Assembly: GCA_025964775.1 (NCBI GenBank)
Contig: JAOPYE010000040.1
Coordinates: 62,001-126,000, forward strand
DNA from: Marmoricola sp.
GTDB lineage: Bacteria; Actinomycetota; Actinomycetes; Propionibacteriales; Nocardioidaceae
Reading direction: 5' to 3'
DNA length: 64,000 nucleotides
Below, in pieces: positions 9,862 to 20,800 of this stretch (position 1 is the stretch's first letter; each line of letters begins with the position of its first letter). A model generated the notes under the pieces. That model did not search any database and was not told the origin of the DNA. It saw only the letters and a list, made by a program, of their open reading frames with translations. The translations under genes were made by a program, and so were the position numbers.

Positions 9862-10040
9862 GCAAGGACCTCACGCCGGCTGAGCGGGCCGAACGCCGCC
9901 GCCGGCTCGCCGAGGTCTTCGGCGACGTACTGCCCGACCAGACGACCGACGAGACCGGCCCGGACGCAGCGGACCCGGCCGGTCAGGTCGATGCGAGCGA
10001 GGACTGGCTGTTGCGCCAGGTCCCGCCGCACCACGGCTGA
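9858..10040 (+). CDS. Small hypothetical protein (60 aa)
   Basis: ATG overlaps previous stop; MSKDLTPAERAERRRRLAEVFGDVLPDQTTDETGPDAADPAGQVDASEDWLLRQVPPHHG. Confidence 0.65.
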   Translation: MSKDLTPAERAERRRRLAEVFGDVLPDQTTDETGPDAADPAGQVDASEDWLLRQVPPHHG

Positions 10041-10114
10041 GGTTTCGACAAGCTCAACCGACGGTGGCTAGGTCGGTTGCTGGCCGAACCCCGGTGGTTG
10101 AGCCTGTCGAAACC
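10041..10114. repeat. REP-like inverted repeat between convergent genes
   Basis: GGTTTCGACAAGCTCAACC (10041-10059) and GGTTGAGCCTGTCGAAACC (10096-10114), 18/19 complementary; a 24-nt arm recurs at 16699-16722. Confidence 0.75.
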
Positions 10115-10124
10115 CGTGGCTGTG

Positions 10125-10472
10125 TCAGGCCTGGCGCTGGGCGAGCAGGTCGCGGATCTCCTCGAGCAGGGCGATGTCTGCCGGCTTGCCGTCCTCGGGG
10201 GTCGGGAAGAACCTTTCCTTCGTCCTGACGTACGGGACGACCACGAAGAAGTAGACGACCGCCGCCAGGAGCACGAAGGCGATCACGGCGTTCATGAACG
10301 CACCGAAGCTGTTGGCGTGGTCGCTGAAGACCTTGCTCCAGCTGGACGGCAGCTGCGCGGTCAGCCACGAGGTGAAGGTCTTGACGACGAGACCGAACGC
10401 GGTACCGATGATCACGGCGACGGCAAGGTCGATCAGGTTGCCCTTGAGGATGAAGCTCTTGAAGCCGTTCAT
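10125..10472 (-). CDS. mscL: Large-conductance mechanosensitive channel MscL
   Basis: MNGFKSFILKGNLIDLAVAVIIGTAFGLVVKTFTS; TM2 FMNAVIAFVLLAAVVYFFVV. Confidence 0.95.
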   Translation of the reverse strand: MNGFKSFILKGNLIDLAVAVIIGTAFGLVVKTFTSWLTAQLPSSWSKVFSDHANSFGAFMNAVIAFVLLAAVVYFFVVVPYVRTKERFFPTPEDGKPADIALLEEIRDLLAQRQA

Positions 10473-10536
10473 GGGTTTCGCTCCTATGGTTCAGATCCCG
10501 AGAAGGGGAGGTGCCGATGACAGAACGGTGGAAACG

Positions 10537-11163
10537 CTAGCGGCTCCACTGGATCGTCAGGTAGAGCGAGGCCGCCGCCGCTGCGACCGCCGGTGCCTCG
10601 TCCTGGTGCACCGCAAGCACGACCAGCCGTCCCGGTAGCCCCGTGCCGCTGGTCCCGGCAGACGGCACGGCGAGGACGGTCGCGTCCGAAGTGAGCTGCG
10701 CCGGCGCCTTGGCTCCCTGAGGATCGCTGGCGATCAGCCCGACGACGTCGCCGTGGTGCAGGAGGCCCACCGCGTCCGGGTCCGAGATCCGTACGGCGAC
10801 CGCGGTCCGCCCCGGATAGCCCGCGAGCCGATCGGCCGACAGCACGGCGTCAGAGGTCGCGACCTGGCCCCGGTCCAGCGGCGTGACCAGCGTGCGGCCG
10901 ACCAACTGGGCCAACCTGGTCGCCGCCGTCGCAGGCACAGTCCCGGGCCGGAATCCCGTACGCCGGAAGTCGACCGCCGTCAGCACCGTCCCACTGGCCA
11001 GGTCACGGGCCGCGGTCCAGGCCGGCACCGTCGGCGCGGGATCAGCAGTGACGGCGTGGATCGTCGACCAGACCGCGAACCCGAGGCACAGCGCTGCCAG
11101 CCCTCTGCGGTGGATCAGCAGGCGACGGCGTACGGCGTTGACGAGGGCATGCAGGTGGGACAT
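10537..11163 (-). CDS. SAF domain-containing protein (CpaB/RcpC-like)
   Basis: N-terminal TM then WTAARDLASGTVLTAVDFRRTGFRPGTVPATA...LVTPLDRGQVATSDAV. Confidence 0.8.
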   Translation of the reverse strand: MSHLHALVNAVRRRLLIHRRGLAALCLGFAVWSTIHAVTADPAPTVPAWTAARDLASGTVLTAVDFRRTGFRPGTVPATAATRLAQLVGRTLVTPLDRGQVATSDAVLSADRLAGYPGRTAVAVRISDPDAVGLLHHGDVVGLIASDPQGAKAPAQLTSDATVLAVPSAGTSGTGLPGRLVVLAVHQDEAPAVAAAAASLYLTIQWSR

Positions 11164-11214
11164 GGCCACACGCTAGGAAGGAATCGGCGCCGCGTGCCGA
11201 CGCTGTCCACAGGG

Positions 11215-11526
11215 TCAGGCAGGAGCCGGGGCGCTCGCGGTCGAGGAGGTCGTGCTCTCGGTCTTCTTGCTCGTCGACTCTGCCGCCGGGGCTGCCGGCG
11301 TCGAGGAGCCGTTCTCGCTGCTTGTCGCAGGCGTCGCCGAGGTCGTCGAACCGCGGCTGTCGTTGCGGTAGAAGCCGGAGCCCTTGAAGACCACACCGAC
11401 CGCGTTGAAGACCTTGCGGAGCTTGCCGTCGCACTCGGGGCAGACGGTCAGCGAGTCGTCGCTGAAGCTCTGGACGGCTTCGAAGAAGTGTCCGCACTCG
11501 GTGCAGGAGTACTGATAGGTGGGCAC
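11215..11526 (-). CDS. FmdB family zinc ribbon protein
   Basis: VPTYQYSCTECGHFFEAVQSFSDDSLTVCPECDGKLRKVFNAVGVVFKGSGFYRNDSR. Confidence 0.92.
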   Translation of the reverse strand: MPTYQYSCTECGHFFEAVQSFSDDSLTVCPECDGKLRKVFNAVGVVFKGSGFYRNDSRGSTTSATPATSSENGSSTPAAPAAESTSKKTESTTSSTASAPAPA

Positions 11527-11609
11527 GTTGTTCCTTGCGGCTGCAGGTTCTGGGGCTGGCACTCGCGGGTGCCGACTGCCAATCGTACGGCACCACGCAC
11601 GCGAAACCC

Positions 11610-12188
11610 TCAGAAGCGAAGCAAGCGGGACTCGGTCACGGCCGCGGTCACCGGCCGGTCGTGCGGTGCGGTCGGGACTTCGTCCAGCACCTCGTCGTCG
11701 TTGAGGACCACACAGGTGAACGTCCCGACCGGCACCCGGGCCAGCGCCCGGTCATACGAGCCGCCGCCACGGCCCAGCCGCAGGCCGCGGACATCGACGG
11801 CGAGCCCGGGCACGATCACGGCGTCGGCTCCGCCGATCGCATCGACCCCCAGGGCCGGGGTCGTCGGTTCGAGCAGGCCGCGCCTCGCGGTGGCCAACGA
11901 GGCGGCACCGGCGTGCACGGCCCAGTCCAGGTCGTCGTCGGGACGAAGCAGCGGCACGATCACCCGCTTGCCGGCAGCGCCGAGCCGGTCGAGCAGCGCC
12001 CCGGTCCCCGGTTCCCGCCCGACCGAGACGTAGGCGGCCACCGTCGCGGCCCGGCGTACCTCGTCGGTCGCGAGCAGCAGCTCGGCGATCGCCAGGCTGC
12101 GAGCAGAGAGTTCGGACACGGCGAGCCGCCCGCGCGCCGTCAGCAGCTGGTCGCGCAGGGCCAGTTTTGCGGTACCGATGTGGTCCAT
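11610..12188 (-). CDS. 5-formyltetrahydrofolate cyclo-ligase
   Basis: VAAYVSVGREPGTGALLDRLGAAGKRVIVPLL; VPGLAVDVRGLRLGRGGGSYDRAL. Confidence 0.93.
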   Translation of the reverse strand: MDHIGTAKLALRDQLLTARGRLAVSELSARSLAIAELLLATDEVRRAATVAAYVSVGREPGTGALLDRLGAAGKRVIVPLLRPDDDLDWAVHAGAASLATARRGLLEPTTPALGVDAIGGADAVIVPGLAVDVRGLRLGRGGGSYDRALARVPVGTFTCVVLNDDEVLDEVPTAPHDRPVTAAVTESRLLRF

Positions 12189-12214
12189 GGCTGGAACAAC
12201 CCTACGATCGAGGC

Positions 12215-13597
12215 ATGAACGATGCTGCGAGTGGACCCGGGCTTGCCCTGGCCCGCGAGAAGATGGTTGCGGCGGGCGTTGACCCGCTGGCCATCGAGGT
12301 CTTCGCCCACTACTTCCGCCAGCTCGAGCGCGGCGACACCGGAATGATCCCGGAGGCGACGATCGAGCCGCTGGACATGCCGTCGCTCGACGACATCCCG
12401 GTACCGGTCGAAGCCGGCATCGAGGCGCTCCGCACGACCGCCGTCATCAAACTCAACGGTGGGCTCGGGACGTCGATGGGCATGGAGCGTGCCAAGTCGC
12501 TGCTCTGCGTCCGGCGCGGCCTGTCGTTCCTCGACATCATCGCCCGCCAGGTCCTGCACCTGCGCAAGGAGCACGACGTCGCGCTGCCGCTGATCTTCAT
12601 GAACAGCTTCCGCACCAGCGCCGACACGCTCGCTGCCCTGGCCCGGTACGACGGCCTCGCCGTCCCCGGCCTGCCCCTGGAGTTCCTGCAGAACAAGGAA
12701 CCGAAGCTGACCGTCTCCGACCTCAAGCCGGTGACCTGGACCAAGGACCCCGCCCTGGAGTGGTGTCCACCGGGGCACGGCGACATCTACACCGCGATGA
12801 CTGCGACCGGTCTGATCGACGACCTGATCGCCGCCGGCTACACGCAGGTCTTCATCTCCAACTCCGACAACCTCGGTGCCGTCCCCGATCCGCGGCTGGC
12901 CGGCTGGTTCGCCCGGTCCGGTTCCCCGTTCGCGATCGAGGCCGTACGCCGTACGGCATCGGACCGCAAGGGCGGCCACTTCGCGACCCGGCGCAGCGAC
13001 GGCCGGATCATCCTGCGTGAGAGCGCCCAGGTCCTGCCTGAGGACACCGGAGCACTCGGCGACCTGGCCCGGCACCGTTTCATGAGCACCAACAACATCT
13101 GGATCGACCTGGTGGCGCTGCGCGACGAGCTCGTCAGCCGCGACGGCATCCTGGGGCTGCCGATGATCCGCAACGTCAAGACCGTCGACCCGGGCGATGC
13201 CGCCAGCCCGTCGGTGGTCCAGATCGAGTCGGCCATGGGTGCGGCGATCGAGATCTTCGCCGGCGCGCAGACCATCGAGGTCGGTCGCGACCGGCACGTC
13301 CCCGTGAAGACGACCAACGACCTGCTGGTCCTGCGCTCCGACGTCTACGACATCGGCCCCGACTTCGTGCTCGACCAGGCTGCGCCTGCAGTTCCGTTCG
13401 TCGATCTCGACGGTGTGTACAAGCTGGTCGGCGACTTCGACAAGCGGTTCAAGTCCGGCGCTCCGTCGTTGCGCCAGGCCGAATCACTCGTCGTCGACGG
13501 CGACTGGACCTTCGAGGAGAACGTCACCGTCGTCGGTTCGGTCAAGCTCGCCGGGGAGCGCGGCCGGGTCGCGGCCGGCACCGTGCTGTCGGAGTGA
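12215..13597 (+). CDS. UTP--glucose-1-phosphate uridylyltransferase
   Basis: AVIKLNGGLGTSMGMERAKSLLCVRRGLSFLDIIARQVLHLR; NSFRTSADT; WCPPGHGDIYTAM; FISNSDNLGAV. Confidence 0.93.
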   Translation: MNDAASGPGLALAREKMVAAGVDPLAIEVFAHYFRQLERGDTGMIPEATIEPLDMPSLDDIPVPVEAGIEALRTTAVIKLNGGLGTSMGMERAKSLLCVRRGLSFLDIIARQVLHLRKEHDVALPLIFMNSFRTSADTLAALARYDGLAVPGLPLEFLQNKEPKLTVSDLKPVTWTKDPALEWCPPGHGDIYTAMTATGLIDDLIAAGYTQVFISNSDNLGAVPDPRLAGWFARSGSPFAIEAVRRTASDRKGGHFATRRSDGRIILRESAQVLPEDTGALGDLARHRFMSTNNIWIDLVALRDELVSRDGILGLPMIRNVKTVDPGDAASPSVVQIESAMGAAIEIFAGAQTIEVGRDRHVPVKTTNDLLVLRSDVYDIGPDFVLDQAAPAVPFVDLDGVYKLVGDFDKRFKSGAPSLRQAESLVVDGDWTFEENVTVVGSVKLAGERGRVAAGTVLSE

Positions 13598-13633
13598 TCG
13601 GCGGGCTGCGGCGTCGGGACATAGTGTTGCGTC

Positions 13634-14875
13634 ATGCCTGACCCCGAAGCCGTGCCCCTCACGGTCGACGAGCACCTGGCGCTGATCCTTGACCGGGTCC
13701 GCGAGCTGCCTGCGTACGACCAGCCGCTGCTCGAGACGATCGGGCTCCCGGTGGTGGCGGACATCGTGTCGCCGATCTCGCTGCCCGTCTTCGACAACTC
13801 TGCGATGGACGGGTACGCCGTCGTGTTCCGCGACGTCGCTCACGCGACGGCCGACACTCCCGTGCACCTGCCGGTCGTCGGCGAGATCGCCGCGGGCCAG
13901 ACCACGATCTTCGCGATGTCGCCCGGGACCGCCGTACGGATCATGACCGGGGCGCCGATCCCGACGGGCTGCAACGCGGTCGTTCCCGTCGAGGCGACCG
14001 ACAACGGGGTGGCCAAGGTGCAGATCAACCAGGCACCCACCGAGGGCCAGCACATCCGCCGCGCCGGGGAGGACGTCACCCAGGGTGAGGTCATCATGGC
14101 GATCGGCGACCGGATCGACGCGCGCCGCGCGGGCCTGCTCGCCTCGGTCGGCATCGGCCGGATCTCGGCACGTCCGCGCCCGCGGGTCGTGATCATGTCG
14201 ACCGGGTCCGAGCTGGTCGAGCCCGGTGGTGAGCTGGCGCGCGACAGCATCTTCGACGCGAACTCCTACCTCCTGGCTGCCGCTGCCAAGCAGGCCGGGG
14301 CGATCGCCTACCGGGTGACCGCTTCGCCCGATGACCCGGAATCTTTCACCGAAGCGCTCAGCGACCAGCTCGTGCGGGCCGACGTCGTGGTGACCAGCGG
14401 CGGGGTCAGCAAGGGCACCCACGACGTGGTCAAGGAGGCCCTCGCGGGTCTGGGCACGGTGTCGTTCCACGAGGTGGCGATGCAGCCCGGCAAGCCGCAG
14501 GGCTTCGGCGTCGTCGGTGAGGACGCGACGCCGATCTTCACGCTGCCGGGCAACCCGGTCTCGGCGTACATCTCCTTCGAGCTGTTCGTGGTGCCGGCGC
14601 TGCGCAAGATGATGGGCCGTACGCCGCTGCACCGCTCGCTGGTCCGGGCCACGCTGACCTCGACGGTCTCCTCGTTCAAGGGTCGGCGCCAGTACCTGCG
14701 CGGCATCTTCGAACCGAAGGTCGGCGGCTCGACCGTGACGCCGGTCGGTGGCGCCGGCTCGCACCTGATGGGCGGGCTGTCGAGGGCGAACGCGCTGATC
14801 GTGCTGGGCGAGGATGTCCTCTCGGCCGAGGGTGGTACCGACGTCCCGGTGATGTTGCTCGATCGGGACTACTGA
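13634..14875 (+). CDS. glp: Gephyrin-like molybdopterin molybdotransferase (MoeA/Glp)
   Basis: [84 protein letters not shown]. Confidence 0.93.
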   Translation: MPDPEAVPLTVDEHLALILDRVRELPAYDQPLLETIGLPVVADIVSPISLPVFDNSAMDGYAVVFRDVAHATADTPVHLPVVGEIAAGQTTIFAMSPGTAVRIMTGAPIPTGCNAVVPVEATDNGVAKVQINQAPTEGQHIRRAGEDVTQGEVIMAIGDRIDARRAGLLASVGIGRISARPRPRVVIMSTGSELVEPGGELARDSIFDANSYLLAAAAKQAGAIAYRVTASPDDPESFTEALSDQLVRADVVVTSGGVSKGTHDVVKEALAGLGTVSFHEVAMQPGKPQGFGVVGEDATPIFTLPGNPVSAYISFELFVVPALRKMMGRTPLHRSLVRATLTSTVSSFKGRRQYLRGIFEPKVGGSTVTPVGGAGSHLMGGLSRANALIVLGEDVLSAEGGTDVPVMLLDRDY

Positions 14876-15354
14876 TGGAAGACGTGCCGGGCCTGACGCA
14901 CCTCGACGAGTCCGGGGCCGCGCGGATGGTCGACGTCTCCGGCAAGGAGGTCACCGCCAGGGTCGCGGTCGCGACCGGTCGGGTGCTGGTCTCGCCCGAG
15001 GTCGTCGCGCTGCTGCGCGGTGAGGGCGTGCCGAAGGGTGATGCGCTCGGGGTGGCCCGGGTTGCCGGGATCATGGCGACCAAGCGGACCCCGGACCTGA
15101 TCCCGTTGTGCCACCCGCTGGCGATCTCGGGCGTCGAGGTCGACCTCGAGGTCCTCGACTCCGCGGTGGCGATCACCGCGACCGTCCGCACCGCCGACCG
15201 CACCGGTGTCGAGATGGAGGCGCTCACGGCCGTGTCGGTCGCCGCGCTCACGGTGGTGGACATGGTCAAGGCCGTCGACAAGGCTGCGGTGATCACCGAC
15301 ATCCGGATCGAATCGAAGAGCGGCGGGAAGAGCGGCACGTGGCAGCGGACGTAG
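14875..15354 (+). CDS. moaC: Cyclic pyranopterin monophosphate synthase MoaC
   Basis: [67 protein letters not shown]. Confidence 0.95.
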   Translation: MEDVPGLTHLDESGAARMVDVSGKEVTARVAVATGRVLVSPEVVALLRGEGVPKGDALGVARVAGIMATKRTPDLIPLCHPLAISGVEVDLEVLDSAVAITATVRTADRTGVEMEALTAVSVAALTVVDMVKAVDKAAVITDIRIESKSGGKSGTWQRT

Positions 15355-15827
15355 CACTGGCAGCAGCCGTCGTGGTGGCGTCCAACCGCGCGGCTGCCGG
15401 GGTCTACGCCGACGAGACCGGTCCGTTGATCGTCGCGGCGTTGCGTGCTGATGGCTGGGTGGTGGCCGACGCGGCCGTCGTACCGGACGGTGAGCCGGTC
15501 GCCGCAGCCATCCGAGCGGCGGTGTCTGCCGGTGCGCGCGCCGTGCTGACCACCGGCGGCACCGGCCTGACCCCGACCGACCTGACGCCGGAGGTCACGC
15601 GGCCGTTGCTGGATCGCGAGGTGCCGGGCATCGCCGAGGCGATTCGCGCGTACGGCGTCGCGCACGGCGTCCCGACCGCTGCACTCTCGCGCGGGCTCGC
15701 CGGCGTGATGGGCGATGCCCTGATCGTGAATCTGCCGGGCTCGAGCGGGGGTGTGCGCGACGGCCTCGCGGTCGTCGTACCGGTCCTGCGGCATGCGGTG
15801 GATCAGATCGCCGGAGGCGACCATTGA
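15339..15827 (+). CDS. MogA/MoaB family molybdenum cofactor biosynthesis protein
   Basis: GTG start overlapping moaC end; [74 protein letters not shown]. Confidence 0.9.
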   Translation: MAADVALAAAVVVASNRAAAGVYADETGPLIVAALRADGWVVADAAVVPDGEPVAAAIRAAVSAGARAVLTTGGTGLTPTDLTPEVTRPLLDREVPGIAEAIRAYGVAHGVPTAALSRGLAGVMGDALIVNLPGSSGGVRDGLAVVVPVLRHAVDQIAGGDH

Positions 15828-15849
15828 GTACCAGTCGAGGAAGTGACCA

Positions 15850-16464
15850 CTGAACGCGCCGCCGGCACCGAAGACCTGGCCGGTCGTCCTCGAGGACGGT
15901 CTGCTGCGGTTGCGGCCGCTCTCGCTCCACGACCGCAAGGCCTGGCGGCAGGTCCGCGAGCGCAACGTGCCCTGGCTCAGCCGGTGGGACGCGACGACAC
16001 CACCCGGCGCTGACGCACGGCCGCGCACCTACGCAACGATGGTCCGGGCGATGCAGGCCGAGGCGCGAGCGGGGAGACAGCTGCCCTTCGCCGTCGAGTA
16101 CGACGGCGAGTTCGTGGGGCAGCTGACGGTCAACAACATCACCCGCGGCTCGGGGCAGTTCGCCTCGATCGGCTACTGGATCGACCAGGACGTCGCTGGT
16201 CGCGGGTTGATGACGCGCAGCGTCGCGATGGTGATCGACCACTGCTTCTTCGCCCTCAAGCTGCACCGGATCGAGATCGCGATCCGTCCGGAGAACGCCG
16301 CGTCGTTGCGGGTCGTGGAGAAGCTCGAAATCGCCGAGTACGGGTTCGCGCCGAGGTTCCTGCACATCGACGGCGACTGGCGCGATCACCGGCTCTTCGC
16401 GATCACGAAGGAGGAGTGCCCCCTGGGTCTGGTGCACCGTCTCTCCCAACTGTCACAGGAGTGA
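15850..16464 (+). CDS. GNAT family N-acetyltransferase (RimJ/RimL-like)
   Basis: GLLRLRPLSLHDRKAWRQVR; ASIGYWIDQDVAGRGLMTRSVAMVIDHCFFALKLHRIEIAIRPENAASLRVVEKL; start codon uncertain (CTG 15850 or TTG 15910). Confidence 0.88.
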   Translation: MNAPPAPKTWPVVLEDGLLRLRPLSLHDRKAWRQVRERNVPWLSRWDATTPPGADARPRTYATMVRAMQAEARAGRQLPFAVEYDGEFVGQLTVNNITRGSGQFASIGYWIDQDVAGRGLMTRSVAMVIDHCFFALKLHRIEIAIRPENAASLRVVEKLEIAEYGFAPRFLHIDGDWRDHRLFAITKEECPLGLVHRLSQLSQE

Positions 16465-16524
16465 TCTCGCGACACACCGATCTACCTGCGTCACTCGGAC
16501 CCCCGTCGCTCATACCCTCGTTCC

Positions 16525-17310
16525 GTGTCAGGAATCCTCTTCGCGGTGATCGCGGTCGGGTGGGCCGCCTACCTTCTGCCCATGGCGCTGAAGCGTCACG
16601 ACGACGTCGCGAAGAGTCGTCCGGTCGAGGAGTTCTCCAGCTCGATGCGCGTGCTGGGCCGTCGGCCCGCAGCAGCGGCAGCTCCCGCGGTGTCGTCGCC
16701 GGTGGTTGAGCCTGTCGAAACCGTTGCAGCCCAGACCACCACCCCCACCATCACTCGCGAAGCAGCTCGCCGCGCAGCCCGCCGTCGCCGCCGTGTGCTG
16801 GCCGTGCTCCTGCTCGCTGCGGTCGCCGTCTCGGCGACCAGCTATCTCGGATACACGCCGTGGCTCACGACCGCGATTCCAGGCGCCCTGGTGGTCGCCT
16901 TCCTCGTGGTCGCCCGGCTCACAGTCCGGGCGCAACAGGTTCGCCGCGTTGCGCCCGTCCAGCACAGTGTGGCGCCGGCGCCGCTCACTGCCGAGGAGAT
17001 CGAGCCGGACCTCGGAGGCGAGGACACGGTCGGCCTCTCCCGCGACGAGCTCGCCGACGCGGTCGCTGCCCCCGTCCTCGACGAGGGCAGCCTGTGGGAC
17101 CCCTTGCCGGTCACGTTGCCGACGTACGTCAACAAGGCGCGTGCCCGTCGTACGGTCCGCACGATCGAGATCACCACAACGACGACCGGGATCACGTCCT
17201 CGGGTCACGACGCCGCCGACTCTGCCCTCGCACGTGAGGCCGAGGCGCTGCAGGCAGAGGTAGAAGCCGAGGCCGACATCGTCGAGGCACCCAAGGCCGC
17301 CGGAGCCTGA
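16525..17310 (+). CDS. glpR: Divisome membrane protein SepX/GlpR-like
   Basis: SGILFAVIAVGWAAYLLPMALKRHDDVAKSRPVEEFSSSMRVLGRR plus two further TM segments; gene order galU-glp-...-rimJ-glpR. Confidence 0.75.
   Translation: MSGILFAVIAVGWAAYLLPMALKRHDDVAKSRPVEEFSSSMRVLGRRPAAAAAPAVSSPVVEPVETVAAQTTTPTITREAARRAARRRRRVLAVLLLAAVAVSATSYLGYTPWLTTAIPGALVVAFLVVARLTVRAQQVRRVAPVQHSVAPAPLTAEEIEPDLGGEDTVGLSRDELADAVAAPVLDEGSLWDPLPVTLPTYVNKARARRTVRTIEITTTTTGITSSGHDAADSALAREAEALQAEVEAEADIVEAPKAAGA
16699..16722 (+). repeat. REP half-site inside glpR coding sequence
   Basis: CCGGTGGTTGAGCCTGTCGAAACC, identical over 24 nt to 10091-10114; translated as PVVEPVET. Confidence 0.75.
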
Positions 17311-17360
17311 TCCCCGATTCGGCCCCGGCCGGTCACGGTGGTAACTTTTCCTCTGCACTT

Positions 17361-17437
<77 letters not shown>

Positions 17438-17444
17438 ACTTGCA

Positions 17445-17495
17445 GGTAAGCAGGGTGTCCGGAGTCCTAACCCAGGAGCTCCGGATGCCCTGTCA
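17445..17495 (+). terminator. Hairpin downstream of tRNA-Ala, terminator-like
   Basis: CAGGGTGTCCGGAG ... CTCCGGATGCCCTG (12/14 complementary). Confidence 0.4.
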
Positions 17496-17878
17496 CCACT
17501 TTGTCCGCACTTACGAGTCACGTAGCGGACCGGCCGCGTGTGACGGCACCTGTTCCTCCGGTTTGGTTCCCCGACGATCACGATCTAGATCCCGTGACCC
17601 AGCGGTGCGGAGGAGGACATAGCGGATACATGCGGCGATCTTGCCCGCCGTTTATTGATGTTGTCGCCGTACCAGCCAATCGGTGGTCTACTTGCCGAAC
17701 GGACGCTGCCGGGGTCGCCTCAACCCGAGGCGGCCACTCAGCGTCAAGAGAACTCATGCGGGCCCAGTACTCGCCGCCGACGTTCGCGGTTGGAGGGTCC
17801 CATGAGCGGCCGACTAAGTCTGACGCGTGCGCGCGGCAATTCGACCACGCCAATACGTTGCCGCCGAACGGGGCTGAC

Positions 17879-20800
17879 GTGAGCACTGCCCGCGGGCTTG
17901 TCGCTACCGGCATCGCCGGTGCATTGACCAGCGAGTCCCCCCGCCGGCGGGCCGTCGCAATCGCCATCGCGACGACTCTGTTGACAGGTGCCCTGGCCAG
18001 TATCGCTCTCGCGCCGCCCGCGGCTGCGACGAACCTGTACCAGTACTTTCCGCAGAACGGCGGCGGCACCGGCGCCGGTACCTGCAGCGCGGCGGGTACC
18101 TACGTGGTGCCCGCCGGGGTGGCGCTACTTGACGTCACGGCGTACGGACAGGACGGGATACATGGCTCGGGCACCGGCTTCGGGCTCGGCGGGCTCGGTG
18201 GCAAGGTGGTGGCCAGGGTCGGGGTCACGCCCGGTCAGACGCTGTGGGTGGCACCCAACTCGCTGGCCGTCGCCGGGGGGACGTCATCCGGCTTCCGGTC
18301 GGGCGGCAACGGGTCGCTGCTCTCGAGCGTCGACCCGGCTACGTACTGCGGAACGAACCATCCGGCAATGCCCGTGTCAGACGTGCTGGTCGTCGCCGCC
18401 GGCGGAGGCGGCGGCGGGGACGGGGTCGGCGGGGCAGGTGGTACAGGCGGCGCTGCGGGTCGGGGCGGCGGGGACGGTGGCAGCAATAGCGCAGCCGATG
18501 GCGGCGGCGGCGGTGCGGGCACGCAGACGGCGGGTGGTGCCGGCGGCTCTGGGGGCAGGTCGCTGCAAGAGTACTGGGGAGTCGCCGGCGCCTCGGGGCA
18601 GTACATGACTGGTGGAAACGGCGGGAACATCGGCGCCGCACCCAATGACAGCTCGGGTCAAGCGGCCGGAGGTGGCGGTGGATTCTTCGGCGGTGGCGGT
18701 GGCGGTGGCGGCGCCCAGTTTGCGGCCGTGGGCGGCGGTGGCGGCGGGTCGAACCACGTCATCACGTCGGACCCGTCGACCTACCCCCCGGACACGCCGC
18801 CCGGCGTGTTCTTCAACGGCTTCGCAGAGAACGGCGCGGAGATCGACATCACTCCGGTCTACGCCAGTACTACCGCGCCGGTGCACAGCGCTATCAACCC
18901 TGTTCCCCAGGGTCAGCAGGTGCGGTTGAGCACGGTCGTCACCCTCAGCGACGGCAGCTATCCGAATGACGGCGTCGTCGACTTCTACGACGGCAGCACG
19001 ATCGTAGGCACCGGCGGAGTCTCGGACTCCACCGGAATCGCCGCGGTCAGCGTCTCGTTCGCGACCCAGGGCGCGCACGACATCCAGGCGATGTACGACG
19101 GGACCGACCGACCGGGGGACCAGCACGACGCGGCCAGCTGGGCCGCGGATCCGCAGCTGATCCAGCAGGTCGGCCCGCCGCCGATCCCGCCGGCACCGCC
19201 GCTGGTGACCGAGAACCCGCAGTCCAGGGCGAGGTACTACCCGAGCGCCGGCTCCTTCAGTGCTGCCGCCCACGGCTTTCCGGCGCCCACTGTTCAGTGG
19301 CAGGAGTCCAGCGACGGCGGGCACAACTTCACCGACATCCCCGGTGCCACCAGCACCGCGCCCGACACGTCGAGTTCCTTCCCCGGTGCCGTCACCAGCG
19401 ACGTGCAGATCCCTGACGCATTCGACCTGTCAGGCAACCAGGTCCGTGCGGTGTTCAGCAACGCCTCGGGTGCTGCCACCACTTCGGCGGCGACCATGAC
19501 TGTCTTGCGGGAGCCGATCAACATCGTCCCCGCCGACGTGTCGGTGTTCCCCGGCTCGGCGGTGCCGCCGCTGACGGTCTCCTACCCGTTTCTACAGGGG
19601 TCGGTCGCCGACGAGGTGACGACGCCACCGACGTGCACGACAACTGCCACGCCCAGCAGCCCGCCCGGCAACTACCCGATCACCTGCGACGGCGCGGTCA
19701 CGCCCAACTACATCCCCACCTATCAGGACGGCACGTACACCGTCGACCCCACCAGCCCGCGGACCGCCTTCGATATACCTGGGGCAGCAACCGACTGGTT
19801 CGCCGGTGACTGGATCACTCTGTCGGCCGTGGGTGGCGTCTCGGGGAACCCGGTCGCCTTCTCGATCGACCCGGCGACGCCTCCCGGGATGTGCTCACTG
19901 GACGGCTCGACCCTGATGCTGGCCACCGCGCCGGCGCAGGCCGGTGACTGCCTGGTCACCGCAACCCAGCTGGGCGTCGCGCAGTCGGTGGCCCCGCCGG
20001 TCACCCTCGCCGTGCACGTGAACCTGCCGACCCGAGCGGCCACCCTGACCGTGCCGGCCACTGGCGCCGTGACCGGCAGCGACGTGCTGAGCGCGACCGG
20101 CTACACCGACGACGGCGACTCGTACACCGCCACCTCATCGATCGCCATCACACCAGCGCCCAGCGACGCCGGCGTCTGCTCGCTCAGCACGGTGGGCGGG
20201 GTGACGACCGTGAGCTACCTCGCCGTCGGCAACTGCACGGTGCACGCCCAGCAGCCGCAGGGAGCCGGCCGCGCTGGCGGCACGACGCAGCTGATCGCCG
20301 TCAATCCTCCGACGGCGCAGACGATCACCTTCTCGCTGCCGGCCTCCGCGCGGGCCGGTGACGTTGCGACGACACTGACAGGCACCGGAGGCGGCTCGGG
20401 TTCGCCGGTGGTGTTCAGCTCCGATTCGCCGACCGTGTGTTCGGTCGTCGGGACGACGTTGACCTTCCTTGCCGAGGGGACTTGCACGGTCACGGCGAAC
20501 CAGGCGGCCAGCCCCGGCTACGCCGCCGCCGCATCGACCCCGCACTCCGTGGCGGTCTTGCCAGGCATCGTGTTCAACCCACCGGCGACCGGCATTGCAG
20601 GCCAGAGCGACACCCTGACAGCGATCAAGGTGCCCTTGGGCCGCCCACCGGTCACCTACGCGCTGGCCGCGAGCAGCGGCGCCGGCGTCTGCCATCTCAG
20701 CGGCGCCAACAACTCCCAGGTGACCTATCTGGCGGTGGGGCCCTGCGTGGTCACGGCCAGCCAGGCATCGATCCCGGGGATCTTCATCGGGCCACCCAAC

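Noticed and set aside
12140-13297. 385-aa minus-strand ORF opposite galU (and similar long ORFs at 7402-8871, 32126-33844, 40618-42330, 54996-56222, 57415-59100)
   Set aside because: Shadow ORFs of well-recognised genes on the other strand; no family motifs.
18370-18760. Low-complexity GGC/GGT tract as a microsatellite or regulatory element
   Set aside because: In-frame Gly-rich coding region of the secreted protein.
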